This document shows, in pieces, positions 9,212 through 21,952 of a stretch of DNA of 59,215 nt; within the stretch, counting starts at the first letter, position 1; each line of letters starts with the position of its first letter. The DNA is from Pseudomonas juntendi (GTDB lineage Bacteria; Pseudomonadota; Gammaproteobacteria; Pseudomonadales; Pseudomonadaceae): NCBI RefSeq assembly GCF_009932375.1, contig NZ_BLJG01000210.1, positions 1 to 59,215 of the forward strand. The letters are read 5' to 3'. The notes beneath the pieces were generated by a model that was not told the DNA's origin, made no database searches, and saw only the letters and a list, made by a program, of their open reading frames with translations. The translations under genes were made by a program, and so were the position numbers.

Positions 9212-11947
9212 TCACTCGATCTGCCCGTGGCAATGCTTGAACTTCTTGCCCGAACCACACCAGCAAGGCTCATTGCGGCCCAGCTTCTGCTCGTTGCGCA
9301 CCGGCGCCGAGGCAACGGCCACTTCGGCCTCCTCCTCGCTCAGCTGCTCGCCTTCCAGGCCAGGGGCTGGGGCGTGCTCGAACTGCATGCGGCTGGCCAG
9401 CTCCTCGGCCTCGCGGCGCAGGCGGGCTTCCTCTTCGACCGGGTCTTCGCGGCGTACCTGAACGTGCGACAGCACGCGGATGGTATCGCGCTTGATCGAC
9501 TCCAGCAGCTCCTGGAACAGGCTGAACGACTCGCGCTTGTACTCCTGCTTGGGGTTCTTCTGCGCATAGCCACGCAGGTGGATACCGTGGCGCAGGTGGT
9601 CCATGGTCGACAGGTGGTCTTTCCACAGGTCGTCCAGCACACGCAGCAGAATCTGCTTCTCGAAGGTACGCAGGGCGTCGAGGCCGGCCTGGTCTTCTTT
9701 CTCGGTGTAGGCCGTGGTGATCTCGTTCAGCAGCTTCTCGCGCAGCGTCTCCTCGTAGAGGTGGTCGTCTTCGTCGAGCCACTGCTGGATCGGCAGCTTG
9801 ATGGCGAAGTCGCTGGCCAGCGATGCCTCCAGGCCGGCCACGTCCCACTGCTCGGGCAGCGACTGCGGCGGAATGTGCTGGCTGATGGTAGCGTCCAGGA
9901 CTTCCTTGCGGAATTCGACGATGGTGTCGCCAATGTTCTCGGCCGCCAGCAGGCTGTTGCGCATGTGGTAGATCACCTTGCGCTGCTCGTTGGCCACGTC
10001 GTCGTATTCAAGCAACTGCTTGCGGATGTCGAAGTTGCGGCCTTCGACCTTGCGCTGCGCCTTCTCGATGGCATTGGTGACCATGCGGTGTTCGATGGCC
10101 TCGCCCGCCTGCATGCCCAGGGCCTTCATGAAGTTCTTCACCCGGTCGGAGGCGAAGATACGCATCAGGCTGTCTTCCAGCGACAGGTAGAAGCGGCTGG
10201 AACCCGGGTCGCCCTGACGGCCGGAACGGCCACGCAACTGGTTGTCGATACGGCGCGACTCGTGGCGCTCGGAGGCAATCACGTGCAGGCCACCGGCCTC
10301 GATCACCTGCTGGTGACGCTTCTGCCAGTCGGCCTTGATCTGGGCGATCTGCTCGGCGGTCGGGTTTTCCAGGGCGGCCACCTCGGCTTCCCAATTACCG
10401 CCCAGCAGGATGTCGGTACCACGGCCGGCCATGTTGGTGGCGATGGTCAGGGCACCCGGCGCACCGGCCTGGGCGATGATTTCGGCTTCTTTCTCGTGGT
10501 ACTTGGCGTTCAGCACCTTGTGGTCGATACCTTCTTTCTTCAGCAGGTTCGACATGTGTTCGGACGTTTCGATGGTCGCGGTACCGACCAGAATCGGCCG
10601 GCCCTGCTTCATGCTTTCCTTGATGTCGGCAATGATCGCGGCGTACTTCTCGTCGGCGGTCAGGTACACCAGGTCGTTGAAGTCCTTGCGCGCCAGCGGC
10701 TTGTTCGGCGGGATGACCATCACGTTCAGCGCGTAGATCGACTGGAACTCGAACGCTTCGGTGTCGGCGGTACCGGTCATGCCGGACAGCTTGGTGTACA
10801 GGCGGAAGTAGTTCTGGAAGGTAGTCGAGGCCAGGGTCTGGCTCTCGGCCTGGATGTTCAGGTTTTCCTTGGCCTCGATGGCCTGGTGCAGGCCTTCGGA
10901 CAGGCGCCGGCCCGGCATGGTCCGGCCGGTGTGCTCGTCGATCAGCAGTACCTGGCCGTCCTGGACGATGTACTCGATGTTGCGGTGGAACAGCTTGTGT
11001 GCGCGCAGGCCGGCATACACGTGGGTCAGCAGGCCCAGGTTATGCGCCGAGTACAGGCTCTCGCCTTCGGCCAGCAACCCGGCCTGGGTCAGCATCTCTT
11101 CGATGAACTGGTGACCGGCCTCGTTGAGCTCGACCTGGCGGCTCTTCTCGTCGATGGTGAAGTGGCCTTCCTGAGTGACCTGGCCTTCGACTTCTTCGAT
11201 GTGCTGGGTCAGGCGCGGGATCAGGCGGTTGATCTCGATGTACAGCTTGGAGCTGTCTTCGGCCTGGCCGGAGATGATCAGCGGGGTACGCGCTTCGTCG
11301 ATGAGAATGGAATCCACTTCGTCGATCACGGCGAAGTTCAGTTCACGCTGGAACTTCTCGTCCTGGCTGAACGCCATGTTGTCGCGCAGGTAGTCGAAAC
11401 CGAATTCGTTGTTGGTGCCGTAGGTGATGTCGGCCGCATAGGCAGCACGCTTTTCTTCCGGCGGCTGGAAGGCCGATACGATACCGACCGACAGGCCGAG
11501 GAACTCGTACAGCGGGCGCATCCAGTTGGCGTCACGGCGGGCCAGGTAGTCGTTGACGGTAACCACATGCACGCCCTTGCCGGACAGTGCGTTGAGGTAC
11601 ACGGCCAGGGTACCGACCAAGGTCTTGCCTTCACCGGTACGCATTTCTGCGATCATGCCTTCGTGCAGGGTCATGCCGCCAATCAACTGAACGTCGAAGT
11701 GGCGCATGCCCATCACGCGCTTGCCGGCCTCGCGGGCCACGGCAAAGGCTTCGGGCAACAATTGGTCCAGTGTCTCGCCTTTGGCCAGGCGTTCCTTGAA
11801 CTCTGCAGTCTTGCCCCGCAGTTGCTCGTCGGAGAGGGCCACCATCTTCTCTTCGAAGGCATTGACGATACTCACCGTCTTGAGCATGCGTTTTACTTCA
11901 CGCTCGTTCTTGCTTCCAAAAAGTTTTTTTAACAAAGGCGCAAACAT
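9212..11947 (-). CDS. secA: Preprotein translocase ATPase SecA
   Basis: A 911-residue motor that drives unfolded preproteins through SecYEG. The start [20 protein letters not shown] is the canonical one; 28 more codons are open upstream but not homologous. Visible elements are Walker [16 protein letters not shown]-type [18 protein letters not shown], the second helicase domain [11 protein letters not shown] and [10 protein letters not shown], and the C-terminal zinc finger [13 protein letters not shown], which binds SecB and phospholipid. The length equals other Pseudomonas SecA proteins. It is divergent from the DciA-like gene. No secM-like leader is evident. Confidence 0.98.
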   Translation of the reverse strand: MFAPLLKKLFGSKNEREVKRMLKTVSIVNAFEEKMVALSDEQLRGKTAEFKERLAKGETLDQLLPEAFAVAREAGKRVMGMRHFDVQLIGGMTLHEGMIAEMRTGEGKTLVGTLAVYLNALSGKGVHVVTVNDYLARRDANWMRPLYEFLGLSVGIVSAFQPPEEKRAAYAADITYGTNNEFGFDYLRDNMAFSQDEKFQRELNFAVIDEVDSILIDEARTPLIISGQAEDSSKLYIEINRLIPRLTQHIEEVEGQVTQEGHFTIDEKSRQVELNEAGHQFIEEMLTQAGLLAEGESLYSAHNLGLLTHVYAGLRAHKLFHRNIEYIVQDGQVLLIDEHTGRTMPGRRLSEGLHQAIEAKENLNIQAESQTLASTTFQNYFRLYTKLSGMTGTADTEAFEFQSIYALNVMVIPPNKPLARKDFNDLVYLTADEKYAAIIADIKESMKQGRPILVGTATIETSEHMSNLLKKEGIDHKVLNAKYHEKEAEIIAQAGAPGALTIATNMAGRGTDILLGGNWEAEVAALENPTAEQIAQIKADWQKRHQQVIEAGGLHVIASERHESRRIDNQLRGRSGRQGDPGSSRFYLSLEDSLMRIFASDRVKNFMKALGMQAGEAIEHRMVTNAIEKAQRKVEGRNFDIRKQLLEYDDVANEQRKVIYHMRNSLLAAENIGDTIVEFRKEVLDATISQHIPPQSLPEQWDVAGLEASLASDFAIKLPIQQWLDEDDHLYEETLREKLLNEITTAYTEKEDQAGLDALRTFEKQILLRVLDDLWKDHLSTMDHLRHGIHLRGYAQKNPKQEYKRESFSLFQELLESIKRDTIRVLSHVQVRREDPVEEEARLRREAEELASRMQFEHAPAPGLEGEQLSEEEAEVAVASAPVRNEQKLGRNEPCWCGSGKKFKHCHGQIE

Positions 11948-12181
11948 ATCGGCAGGATCTTCCACACGTAGGGATGGAGGGCGGCCCCATGAGTCGCCCG
12001 TGCAGCCCTGAGGCCGCATGCGAACGAGCATTCTACCCGGAAACGATGGTGAGGAAAGTGGTGGATTTCCACGATGCTGGCACAGCGCTTTGGCAGGGGC
12101 TTGGTTTAGATAGGGGCATTTTCCCTGAGTTCAAGGTTTGGCAACATGAAAGGTATCGAGAACCAGTCTTATCTTGCGTCG

Positions 12182-12290
12182 CCTGTGCTGGCCTCTTCGC
12201 GGGCGCGCCCGCTCCCACAGGATCACTACAGGCCTGAGTGTTGCGCAATCCCTGTGGGAGCGGGCGTGCCCGCGAAGCGGCCAGCACAGG
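12182..12290. repeat. REP pair in the secA-dciA intergenic region
   Basis: Left arm CCTGTGCTGGCCTCTTCGCG (continuing through the REP core) and right arm form an inverted repeat of 40 bases with two mismatches, separated by about 29 bases. The flanking CCTGTGCTGGCC/GGCCAGCACAGG extends the usual REP core. It fills much of the roughly 390-base gap between the divergent secA and dciA starts; the rest of the gap (11948-12181) shows no gene I can support and must hold the secA promoter. Confidence 0.92.
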
Positions 12291-12337
12291 TTCTACAGGT
12301 GTTAAACTGCCGATCTTGTAACCTCATGCGTACCCCC

Positions 12338-12793
12338 ATGGCCTACAAACCCTCCCCCGCCCAGCCACCCTCGGCCCTGCTGCGCCAGGTGCGCCCGCTG
12401 CGCCTGCTGCTGAACCAGGCCGAACGCCTGGAACACCTGCAGCGCCTGCTGGAAAGCCAGCTGCAACCGGCTGCCCGCGAGCATTGCCACGTGGCCTCAT
12501 GGCGCGATGGCACCTTGTTGCTGGTGGTTACCGATGGCCATTGGGCTACCCGCCTGCGCTACCAGCAGAAGCGCCTGCTGGCCGCATTGCAGGCCATGGA
12601 AGCCTTTGGCAACCTCCGGCGCATCCTCTACAAGGTGCAGCCGCCCCTGGTACCGGCCAAACGCGGCGGGCATGCTGCCGAGCTGTCCACCAGCGCCGCG
12701 GCAAGCCTGCGTGACACCGCCGAGGGCATCGCCGACCCCAAGCTGCGCGCTGCACTGGAGCGCTTGGCCGCCCACGCTGGCGACAAGCAATAA
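12338..12793 (+). CDS. DciA-like DUF721 protein (helicase-loading family)
   Basis: A 151-residue protein of the DUF721/DciA family: an N-terminal helical region (LLRQVRPLRLLLNQAERLEH), then the KH-like core with REHCHVASWRDGTLLLVVTD, GHWATRLRYQQKRLL and the IRRILYKVQP-like strand. DciA proteins act as ancestral loaders of the replicative helicase DnaB. The position next to secA and lpxC is conserved in pseudomonads. ATG at 12338 (MAYKPSP) was chosen; ATG 12326 (MRTPMAYK) is equally open, and neither has a strong Shine-Dalgarno. Confidence 0.8.
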   Translation: MAYKPSPAQPPSALLRQVRPLRLLLNQAERLEHLQRLLESQLQPAAREHCHVASWRDGTLLLVVTDGHWATRLRYQQKRLLAALQAMEAFGNLRRILYKVQPPLVPAKRGGHAAELSTSAAASLRDTAEGIADPKLRAALERLAAHAGDKQ

Positions 12794-12818
12794 AAAAGGC
12801 CACCCAAAGGTGGCCTTG
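12792..12818. terminator. Bidirectional terminator between dciA-like gene and lpxC
   Basis: GGCCACC-caaa-GGTGGCC, with A6 before and TTGATT after. On the minus strand it is followed by TTTTTTATT, a good terminator for the dcw/lpxC transcript; on the plus strand it can end the DciA-like mRNA. Confidence 0.8.
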
Positions 12819-12846
12819 ATTACAACACTAGAGAGAGTGTTCGAAC

Positions 12847-13794
<948 letters not shown>

Positions 13795-13870
13795 TCAACA
13801 AAGGCTGGGGATGATAACAGACCCAACCTTTGATGAATACCAATCACCTTTATACCCCTGATAAATTCCA

Positions 13871-15067
13871 TTAATCAGCCTGACGACGCAGGAATGCCGG
13901 GATATCCAGGTAATCCAGGTCATCCTGAGGGTTCATTTTCGCGGCTGCCGCAGCACCGGCGTGGGCCTGGTTGCGCATTACGGTCGGGCGCTCCAGGTCA
14001 CGGTAGTTCACGGCTGGCTGCTCCTGACGAACGGGCGCCGGGTTGGACGCTTCGTACGCCTGCTGGGCAGTCTGCAGGGTGTTGTCGACCACCTTCACAG
14101 GCTTCTCGATACGCGCGCCCAGGCCGGTGGCCACAACGGTCACGTGCAGTTCGTCACGCATGTCCGGATCGATCACGGTACCGACCTTGACCATGGCGTG
14201 GTCAGAGGCGAAGGCTTCGATGATGCTACCCACGTCGGAGTATTCACCCAGCGACAGGTCCGGGCCAGCGGTGATGTTCACCAGGATGCCGCGGGCGCCC
14301 TGCAGGTTGACATCTTCCAGCAGCGGGTTGCGGATGGCTGCTTCGGTGGCTTCGCGTGCACGGTTCGGGCCGCTGGCGCAACCAGTACCCATCATCGCCA
14401 TGCCCATTTCACCCATGACGGTGCGCACGTCGGCGAAGTCGACGTTGATCATGCCCGGGCGCTTGATGATGTCGGAGATACCGCGCACGGCACCGGCCAG
14501 TACATCGTCGGCCTTGGCGAAGGCGGACAGCAGGCTGGCATCCTTGCCCAGGATGGTCAGCAGTTTCTCGTTGGGGATGGTGATCAACGAGTCGACGCTT
14601 TCAGCCAGCATGCGGATGCCTTCATCGGCGATCTGCATGCGCTTGCGGCCCTCGAACGGGAACGGACGGGTCACCACGGCTACGGTGAGGATGCCCATTT
14701 CCTTGGCCACTTCGGCAATGATCGGTGCAGCACCGGTACCGGTACCGCCGCCCATGCCAGTGGTGATGAACACCATGTTGGTGCCTTGCAGCACTTCGGC
14801 GATGCGCTCACGGTCTTCCAGTGCGGCCTGACGGCCGACTTCCGGATTGGCGCCAGCACCCAGGCCCTTGGTCACGCCAGTGCCCAATTGCAGGATGGTG
14901 CGTGCACCAATGTTTTTCAGGGCCTGAGCATCCGTGTTGGCGCAGATGAATTCCACGCCTTCGATGCTGCTCTTGACCATGTGGTTGACGGCGTTGCCGC
15001 CACCACCACCAACGCCGATCACTTTGATGACCGGGCTTTGCGGGACGTTGTCTACGAGCTCGAACAT
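13871..15067 (-). CDS. ftsZ: Cell division protein FtsZ
   Basis: The tubulin-like GTPase that forms the Z ring, 398 residues. The GTP loop GGGTGTGAAP is at about 107-116, and the T7-loop NVDFADVRTVM holds the catalytic Asp. A variable Gln/Ala/Pro linker follows, then the C-terminal peptide DDLDYLDIPAFLRRQAD, which binds FtsA and ZipA. The sequence is typical for Pseudomonas. It lies directly after ftsA (55-base gap) in the usual ftsQ-ftsA-ftsZ order. Confidence 0.98.
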   Translation of the reverse strand: MFELVDNVPQSPVIKVIGVGGGGGNAVNHMVKSSIEGVEFICANTDAQALKNIGARTILQLGTGVTKGLGAGANPEVGRQAALEDRERIAEVLQGTNMVFITTGMGGGTGTGAAPIIAEVAKEMGILTVAVVTRPFPFEGRKRMQIADEGIRMLAESVDSLITIPNEKLLTILGKDASLLSAFAKADDVLAGAVRGISDIIKRPGMINVDFADVRTVMGEMGMAMMGTGCASGPNRAREATEAAIRNPLLEDVNLQGARGILVNITAGPDLSLGEYSDVGSIIEAFASDHAMVKVGTVIDPDMRDELHVTVVATGLGARIEKPVKVVDNTLQTAQQAYEASNPAPVRQEQPAVNYRDLERPTVMRNQAHAGAAAAAKMNPQDDLDYLDIPAFLRRQAD

Positions 15068-15122
15068 TTTCCCTCTCCTTACAGTTCTCTAGTTGTTGCG
15101 CCTACCACTACTGCTTTGAAAC

Positions 15123-16385
15123 TTAGAAGTTGCCCTGTACCCAGCGCTTGAAGCGTTCAAGCACTGGGGCCTTCGGTTCATCGCCATAGCTGTTGTTGCT
15201 GCTGTTGCTGCTGCCGGTCAGGACCATGTCCTCGGACTGCTTGAGCAGGCCGTAGGTGAGCAAGCCCACGCCGGTGGAATAGATGGGGTTGCGAACCACG
15301 TCGCTCAGGCCCCGAACGCTGTGCGGTACGCCCAGGCGTACCGGCATGTGGAAGATTTCCTCGGCCAGTTCCACGGCACCTTCCATCTTCGCGGTACCGC
15401 CGGTGAGGACGATGCCCGCTGGCACCAGGTCCTCGTACCCGCTGCGGCGCAGTTCGGCCTGGATCAGGGTGAAGAGCTCGTCGTAACGCGGCTCCACCAC
15501 CTCGGCCAGGGCCTGACGCGACAGCTCGCGCGGTGGGCGGTCGCCCACGCTCGGCACCTTGATGGTCTCGCCAGCGCCCGCCAGTTTGGCCAGGGCGCAG
15601 GCGTAGCGGATCTTGATTTCTTCGGCGTACTGGGTCGGGGTACGCAGGGCCATGGCGATGTCGTTGGTCACCTGGTCGCCGGCAATCGGAATGACCGCTG
15701 TGTGGCGGATCGCGCCTTCGGTGAAGATGGCGATGTCGGTGGTACCGCCACCGATGTCGACCAGGCACACGCCCAATTCCTTTTCATCGTCGGTGAGCAC
15801 CGAATAGGCCGAAGCCAGCTGCTCGAGGATGATGTCGTCGATTTCCAGGCCGCAGCGGCGCACGCACTTTTCGATGTTCTGTGCCGCGTTGACCGCGCAG
15901 GTCACCACGTGAACCTTGGCTTCCAGACGCACGCCAGACATGCCCAGCGGCTCGCGGACGCCTTCCTGGTTGTCGATCACGTAGTCCTGCGGCAGGGTGT
16001 GCAGCACGCGCTGGTCGGCCGGAATGGCCACCGCCTGGGCCGCGTCCAGTACCCGCTCCAGGTCGGCCAGGCTGACCTCGCGGTCACGGATGGCGACGAT
16101 GCCGTGGGAGTTCAGGCTGCGGATATGGTTACCGGCGACGCCCACGAACGCCGAGTGGATGCGGCAGCCGGCCATCAGCTGCGCTTCTTCGACGGCGCGC
16201 TGGATCGATTGCACGGTCGACTCGATGTTCACCACCACGCCTTTTTTCAGGCCGCGGGACGGGTGTGTGCCGATACCGACGATTTCCAGGGTGCCGTCTT
16301 CGCCCACTTCGCCGACCAGTGCCACCACCTTGGAGGTGCCAATATCCAGCCCGACGATCATTTTGCCGCTATGCGCGTTTGCCAT
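15123..16385 (-). CDS. ftsA: Cell division protein FtsA
   Basis: A 420-residue actin-like protein that tethers FtsZ to the membrane. Start MANAHSGKMIVGLDIGTSKV chosen because phosphate-1 loop GLDIGTSKV then falls at the normal place; an open extension upstream is not conserved. Other actin-fold blocks are VCLVDIGGGTTDIAIF and GIVLTGGTAKMEG. The C-terminus ends in the amphipathic membrane helix VLERFKRWVQGNF. A Ser/Asn-rich spacer (SSNSSNNS) coded by CAG/AAC-type triplets precedes the helix. Confidence 0.97.
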   Translation of the reverse strand: MANAHSGKMIVGLDIGTSKVVALVGEVGEDGTLEIVGIGTHPSRGLKKGVVVNIESTVQSIQRAVEEAQLMAGCRIHSAFVGVAGNHIRSLNSHGIVAIRDREVSLADLERVLDAAQAVAIPADQRVLHTLPQDYVIDNQEGVREPLGMSGVRLEAKVHVVTCAVNAAQNIEKCVRRCGLEIDDIILEQLASAYSVLTDDEKELGVCLVDIGGGTTDIAIFTEGAIRHTAVIPIAGDQVTNDIAMALRTPTQYAEEIKIRYACALAKLAGAGETIKVPSVGDRPPRELSRQALAEVVEPRYDELFTLIQAELRRSGYEDLVPAGIVLTGGTAKMEGAVELAEEIFHMPVRLGVPHSVRGLSDVVRNPIYSTGVGLLTYGLLKQSEDMVLTGSSNSSNNSYGDEPKAPVLERFKRWVQGNF

Positions 16386-16399
16386 GGTCCTGCCTCTCT

Positions 16400-17269
16400 C
16401 TAATTCTTCGCAACGGCGGGTTGGGCCGTCGTCGGTGCAATCGGTTCCCGCCAACCAACGGCAAGTCCGTTGGAATAACGCAGATCAATGCGGGCGATAG
16501 TGCTGATCTGGTCTTTGAGTGTCTTGTCGTAAATGGCAATGAAACGGCGCATCTTCTCCACCAGATGGTCGCGCCCCAGCAGCAGCTCGATGCCCGGCCC
16601 GGCGCTGCTCGCGCCAGTGGTCAGGAACCAGCTGCCTCGCTCGCGCAGCTCCAGGCGAGCGATGGAAAAGCCCAAGGGGCGCAGCATCTGGCTCAGTACC
16701 TGATACTGCTGCATGACTTGTTGCTGGGCACGCTGCGGCCCGGCAAGCTGCGGCAGGTGCTCATAGTTGGCCAGCTCACGCGGGGTGAATGCCTGGCCCT
16801 GGTTGTTGAGCAAGGCTTCGTCGCCCCAGCGCGCCACCGGCAGCTGTTCTTCCAGGCGGATGACCACCTCGTCAGGCCACACCCGGCGCACTTCGGCGTG
16901 GGCGATCCAGGGCATCTGCTCGAGCTCCGCACGCATCGCCGGCAGGTCGACACTGAAGAAGCTCGCGGCCACGTAAGGGGCGATACGCTGCTGCACCGAC
17001 TGCTGGCTGATGTAGGTGAGGTCGCCCTGCACATCGATCTTGGCGATGGGCCGGTCGGCATAAGGCATCAGGCGGATGGCCCCTTCGTAGGCACCGAAGC
17101 CTGCTGCCACCAGCAATACCGGCCACAGCAGGCGCTTCAGGCCGCCGAGGCTGGGCCGCGGCAGGCGCGCCGATACGGGCTCGTCGGCCACCAGCCTGCT
17201 GGCACCACGCGGCACCGGCTTGCTACGGCCGGTTACGGGTTGCTGCTGACGTATCATTGCGCCTTGCAT
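16400..17269 (-). CDS. ftsQ: Cell division protein FtsQ
   Basis: A 289-residue bitopic inner-membrane protein: a basic cytoplasmic tail, one membrane helix ([19 protein letters not shown], about 47-65), then a periplasmic POTRA domain ([20 protein letters not shown]) and the FtsQ beta domain with [18 protein letters not shown]. It joins FtsB and FtsL in the divisome core. The ATG at 17269 lies five bases after the ddlB stop; the ATG at 17257 has AAGG at a good distance and is an alternative. Confidence 0.95.
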   Translation of the reverse strand: MQGAMIRQQQPVTGRSKPVPRGASRLVADEPVSARLPRPSLGGLKRLLWPVLLVAAGFGAYEGAIRLMPYADRPIAKIDVQGDLTYISQQSVQQRIAPYVAASFFSVDLPAMRAELEQMPWIAHAEVRRVWPDEVVIRLEEQLPVARWGDEALLNNQGQAFTPRELANYEHLPQLAGPQRAQQQVMQQYQVLSQMLRPLGFSIARLELRERGSWFLTTGASSAGPGIELLLGRDHLVEKMRRFIAIYDKTLKDQISTIARIDLRYSNGLAVGWREPIAPTTAQPAVAKN

Positions 17270-17274
17270 GATGA

Positions 17275-19668
<2,394 letters not shown>

Positions 19669-19676
<8 letters not shown>

Positions 19677-20748
19677 GGGCCACCTCCAGGCAGATATCGA
19701 CCACGGTGCTGGTTGCTGCAGGTTTGGCCAGGCGCCGTGCGGTACCTGCCATGACATTGAGTTTCTCGGGTTGCATCAGCACCTCGTTCAGGCGTTCAGC
19801 GAGCTGCGCTGCGCCAGTTGTCGCTTGTGGCATCAGGAAGGCAGCACCTTCGCGAGCCAGATATTGAGCGTTGTGGGTCTGGTGATCGTCGATTGCGTGA
19901 GGCAACGGCACCAGCACCGAAGGCAGGCCTGCCGCCGCCAGCTCGCTGACGGTCAGCGCACCCGCCCGACACACCACCATGTCGGCCCAGCCATAGGCTT
20001 GGGCCATGTCCTTGATGAAAGGCTCGACCTGAGCCTCGACGCCGGCCTCGTGATAACGCTCGGCGGTGATCTGCGCGTGCTGCTTGCCGGCCTGGTGAAA
20101 CACCTCGGGCCGCACGGCAGCAGGCACTTCGGACAGGGCCTTAGGCAACAATTTGTTCAATGGTTCCGCCCCCAGGCTGCCGCCCAGCACCAACAGCCGT
20201 GCACGGCGTTCGGCCAGGGGCGCGCGTGGCGCATCCAGGAACAGCTCGGGGCGCACCGGGTTGCCGGTGGTGCGGCGCTTGTCGCTGGCCTCGAAGGTGT
20301 TCGGGAACGCCTCGCAAACCCGCGCAGACAGCGGCACCAGCAAGCGGTTGGCGGTACCGGCGCGGGCGTTCTGCTCATGGATCACCAGCGGCACGCCACA
20401 CAGCCGCGCAGCCACGCCGCCAGGGCCGGTCACATAACCACCAAAGCCCAGCACGCACACCGGCTTGAGCTGGCGAATGATCCGCCTTGCCTGGAGAACG
20501 GCCTTGACCAGGGTCAAGGGTGCCTTGAGCAACGACAGCTTGCCTTTGCCGCGCAGGCCGCTGACCTGGATCAGGTGCAGCGGCAGGCCGGCCTGGGGCA
20601 CCAGTTCATTCTCGATGCCGCGCGGGGTGCCCAGCCAGTGCACGCTGTACCCGCGCGCCTGGAACTCACGGGCGCAGGCCAGGGCCGGGAACACGTGTCC
20701 GCCGGTACCGCCGGCCATGATCAGTACGTTCTTGCCGTCAGCGGCCAT
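19669..20748 (-). CDS. murG: UDP-GlcNAc:lipid I N-acetylglucosaminyltransferase
   Basis: A 359-residue GT-B glycosyltransferase converting lipid I to lipid II at the inner face of the membrane. Start [20 protein letters not shown] was chosen: it overlaps ftsW by 11 bases and puts the glycine-rich [10 protein letters not shown] loop at the N-terminus. [13 protein letters not shown] and the donor-site [20 protein letters not shown] are conserved. Confidence 0.97.
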
Positions 20749-21952
20749 GACTGGTCTCCTCGGCAAAATCGCTTTCGCTGAATTCGTGCTCCTCGCTGCC
20801 CAGGTGCGTACGGCTTTCCCACTCGATACGCAATAGCAAGCCCACGCAAGCACAACAGATGACCAGCGAGCTGCCCCCGTAGCTGAGGAACGGCAGGGTC
20901 AGGCCTTTGGTCGGCAGCAAGCCGACATTCACCCCGATGTTGATCAGGAACTGGCCGATCCACAGGAAGGCCAGGCCGAACGCCATGTACGCGGCGAAGA
21001 ACTGCTTGGCCTTCTCCGCCCACAGGCCGATGTACAGGGCGCGGACGGTCACGAACACGAACAGGGCGATGGTCACCAGCGAGCCGACCACGCCCAGCTC
21101 TTCGGCCAGTACCGAGAACACGAAGTCGGTGTGCGCTTCAGGCAGGTAGAACTGCTTCTGCACGCTGTTGCCCAGGCCCACGCCCAGCCACTCGCCACGG
21201 CCGAACGCGATCAACGCCTGGGTCAACTGGTAACCGGAGCCGAACTGGTCGGACCATGGGTCGGTAAAGGTGATCAGGCGCGCCATGCGGTAAGGCTGCG
21301 CCTGCACCAGTACGAACACCGCCAACACTGCCAGCACCACCATCAGGCTGAAGCGGAACAGCCCGACACCGCCAAGGAACAACATGGCCGCGGCCGCGCC
21401 CATCATCACCACGGTGGCGCCGAAGTCCGGTTCCATCAGCAGCAGCGCAGCCATCGGCAGCAACACGATGAAGGGTTTGAAGAAGCCCATCCAGGTCTCG
21501 CGGACTTCGGTCTGGCGGCGCACCAGGTACCCGGCCAGGTAGACCACCACGAACACCTTGGCGATTTCCGAAGGCTGCACGTTGAAGAAGCTGAAGCCGA
21601 TCCAGCGCATGGAGCCGTTCACTTCACGGCCGATCCCCGGCACCAGCACCAGCACCAGCAAGCCGAAGGCGCCCAGCAGCATGAGGAAGCCCATGCGCTG
21701 CCAGGTGGCGATCGGGATCATCAGGGTCGCACCACAAGCCACCAGGCCCAGGAACACGTACACCAGGTGGCGGAACATGTGGTACAGCGGGTTGCCCGAC
21801 TGCACTGCAGCCACTTCCGAGGAGGCCGAGGTGATCATCACCAGGCCCAGGCCGAGCAAGGCCAGGCAGCCGGCCAGCATCGCGAAGTCGAGGTCGATGC
21901 CACGGCCGCTGATCAGCGGCGACGGATAGGGCTTGAGCACACCGAAGATCAT
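20738..21952 (-). CDS. ftsW: SEDS peptidoglycan polymerase FtsW
   Basis: A 404-residue polytopic (10-helix) SEDS protein that polymerises septal glycan with FtsI. Start MIFGVLKPYPSPLISGRGID chosen because it overlaps the murD stop as ATGA and upstream residues are not homologous. SEDS hallmarks include MRWIGFSFFNVQPSEIAKV, GYQLTQALIAFGRGEW with the catalytic-loop region, PEAHTDFVFSVLAEELG and KGLTLPFLSYGGSS. Confidence 0.97.
   Translation of the reverse strand: MIFGVLKPYPSPLISGRGIDLDFAMLAGCLALLGLGLVMITSASSEVAAVQSGNPLYHMFRHLVYVFLGLVACGATLMIPIATWQRMGFLMLLGAFGLLVLVLVPGIGREVNGSMRWIGFSFFNVQPSEIAKVFVVVYLAGYLVRRQTEVRETWMGFFKPFIVLLPMAALLLMEPDFGATVVMMGAAAAMLFLGGVGLFRFSLMVVLAVLAVFVLVQAQPYRMARLITFTDPWSDQFGSGYQLTQALIAFGRGEWLGVGLGNSVQKQFYLPEAHTDFVFSVLAEELGVVGSLVTIALFVFVTVRALYIGLWAEKAKQFFAAYMAFGLAFLWIGQFLINIGVNVGLLPTKGLTLPFLSYGGSSLVICCACVGLLLRIEWESRTHLGSEEHEFSESDFAEETSHGR

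Noticed and set aside
9227..11932. A 901-codon plus-strand frame opposite secA
   Set aside because: Antisense shadow of a strongly biased gene; low-complexity Val/Leu/Gln composition and no domain.
11948..12337. Possible secM-like leader peptide upstream of secA
   Set aside because: No ORF with an arrest motif or signal peptide was found on the minus strand here; the region is mostly a REP pair.
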